From Streptomyces sp. NBC_00273 (GTDB lineage: Bacteria; Actinomycetota; Actinomycetes; Streptomycetales; Streptomycetaceae), in assembly GCF_036178145.1 (NCBI RefSeq), contig NZ_CP108067.1, positions 186,001-250,000 of the forward strand: DNA of 64,000 bases. Direction: 5' to 3'. The translations under genes and the position numbers were made by a program. The notes under the pieces are model-generated. The model was not told the origin of the DNA and did not search any database. It was given only the letters and a program-made list of their open reading frames with translations. This document shows, one piece after another, positions 63,676 through 64,000 of this stretch; position 1 is the first letter of the stretch, and every line of letters begins with the position of its first letter.

Positions 63676-64000
63676 CTACGGGGCGGCCCGAAGCGACGGT
63701 GCCCAGCGGGCACCGTCGCCGGGGGCGACCAGGCCGGATTCGTAGGCGAAGACGGCGGCCTGGGTGCGATCGCGCAGCTGCAGCTTCCGCAGGATGCGGC
63801 CCACGTGAGTCTTGACCGTCTCCTCGGCGACGACCAGCACCTGGGCGATCTCCGCGTTGGAGAGGCCCTGTGCCACCTGTGCGAGAACTTCGGTCTCGCG
63901 GTCGGTAAGGGCATCGATACGCACGCCGGTCGGCCGCTTGGCACCAGGACTCACGCGGGAGAACTCGGCGATGAGCCGCATGGTGATGTCGGGTGCAAGT
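63676..64000 (-). CDS. LuxR/NarL-type response regulator, C-terminal part
   Basis: The C-terminal helix-turn-helix is typical: LTDRETEVLAQVAQGLSNAE, IAQVLVVAEETVKTHVGRIL and RKLQLRDRTQAAVFAYESGL. The frame continues upstream beyond the window edge (a PDITMRLIAEFSR segment precedes it), so the receiver domain lies outside. It is probably half of a two-component system and is transcribed towards the hydrolase gene. Partial gene. Confidence 0.9.
   Translation of the reverse strand, partial: LAPDITMRLIAEFSRVSPGAKRPTGVRIDALTDRETEVLAQVAQGLSNAEIAQVLVVAEETVKTHVGRILRKLQLRDRTQAAVFAYESGLVAPGDGARWAPSLRAAP

Overview
The base composition, gene families and start-codon usage (many GTG and TTG starts behind strong Shine-Dalgarno sequences) point to a Streptomyces or close relative. 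The density of insertion sequences, gene fragments, polymorphic-toxin genes, an accessory ligA plus ku, and the ClpP3/ClpP4/PopR locus is what one expects of an accessory arm of a linear chromosome. A large linear plasmid is not excluded. No tRNA, rRNA, CRISPR array or replication origin was seen.

Layout. 0-4.3 kb: IS256 transposase fragment, a HEAT-repeat protein, and a three-gene recombinase/XRE/recombinase module whose last gene is frameshifted. 4.6-7.2 kb: a DUF6233-type protein, a secreted-protein fragment, a broken nuclease-toxin tail with an intact SUKH immunity gene, and a duplicated gene tail. 7.26-8.67 kb: a complete IS630 element in a CTAG site at the ligA stop codon. 8.7-15.6 kb: NAD-dependent DNA ligase, Ku and several Streptomyces-type hypotheticals. 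15.6-23.8 kb: a six-gene leftward operon of methyltransferase, nucleotide-sugar dehydrogenase, a PTS enzyme I-like protein without its HPr-binding part, Gfo/Idh/MocA oxidoreductase, GT4 glycosyltransferase and UDP-glucose-type dehydrogenase. It is probably a pathway for a glycosylated or uronic-acid-containing product. 24.4-26.2 kb: XRE/TPR regulator and NUDIX hydrolase. 26.3-30 kb: gene remnants, an IS5 element and a broken IS3 element.

30.1-42.7 kb is the largest block. A giant secreted DNRLRE/FG-GAP/LGFP protein faces, divergently, a 2259-residue secreted RHS protein. The RHS protein ends in a DddA-like (SCP1.201-type) deaminase and is translationally coupled to an Imm1 immunity gene. 43.0-46.1 kb: IS5 copy 1, a STAS remnant, and clpP3-clpP4 with a PopR-type operator and popR itself. 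46.4-48.7 kb: an IS5 remnant and a two-gene unit of a 2OG-Fe(II) oxygenase and an unknown protein, with a 19-bp perfect palindrome upstream.

49-62.1 kb is an insertion-sequence pile-up that can be resolved by target duplications. One ISL3 unit (50218-52536, 8-bp duplication) carries a passenger gene. A second simple ISL3 (53196-54887) has an exact 8-bp duplication. A second IS5 copy (55533-62130) is split by an IS21 element (56256-61950, 4-bp duplication). That IS21 encodes IstA, IstB, a triple zinc-ribbon protein and a small protein, and is itself interrupted by a third ISL3 (59766-61930) carrying a HEAT-repeat gene. The window closes with a membrane-anchored alpha/beta hydrolase and the C-terminal part of a LuxR/NarL-type regulator.
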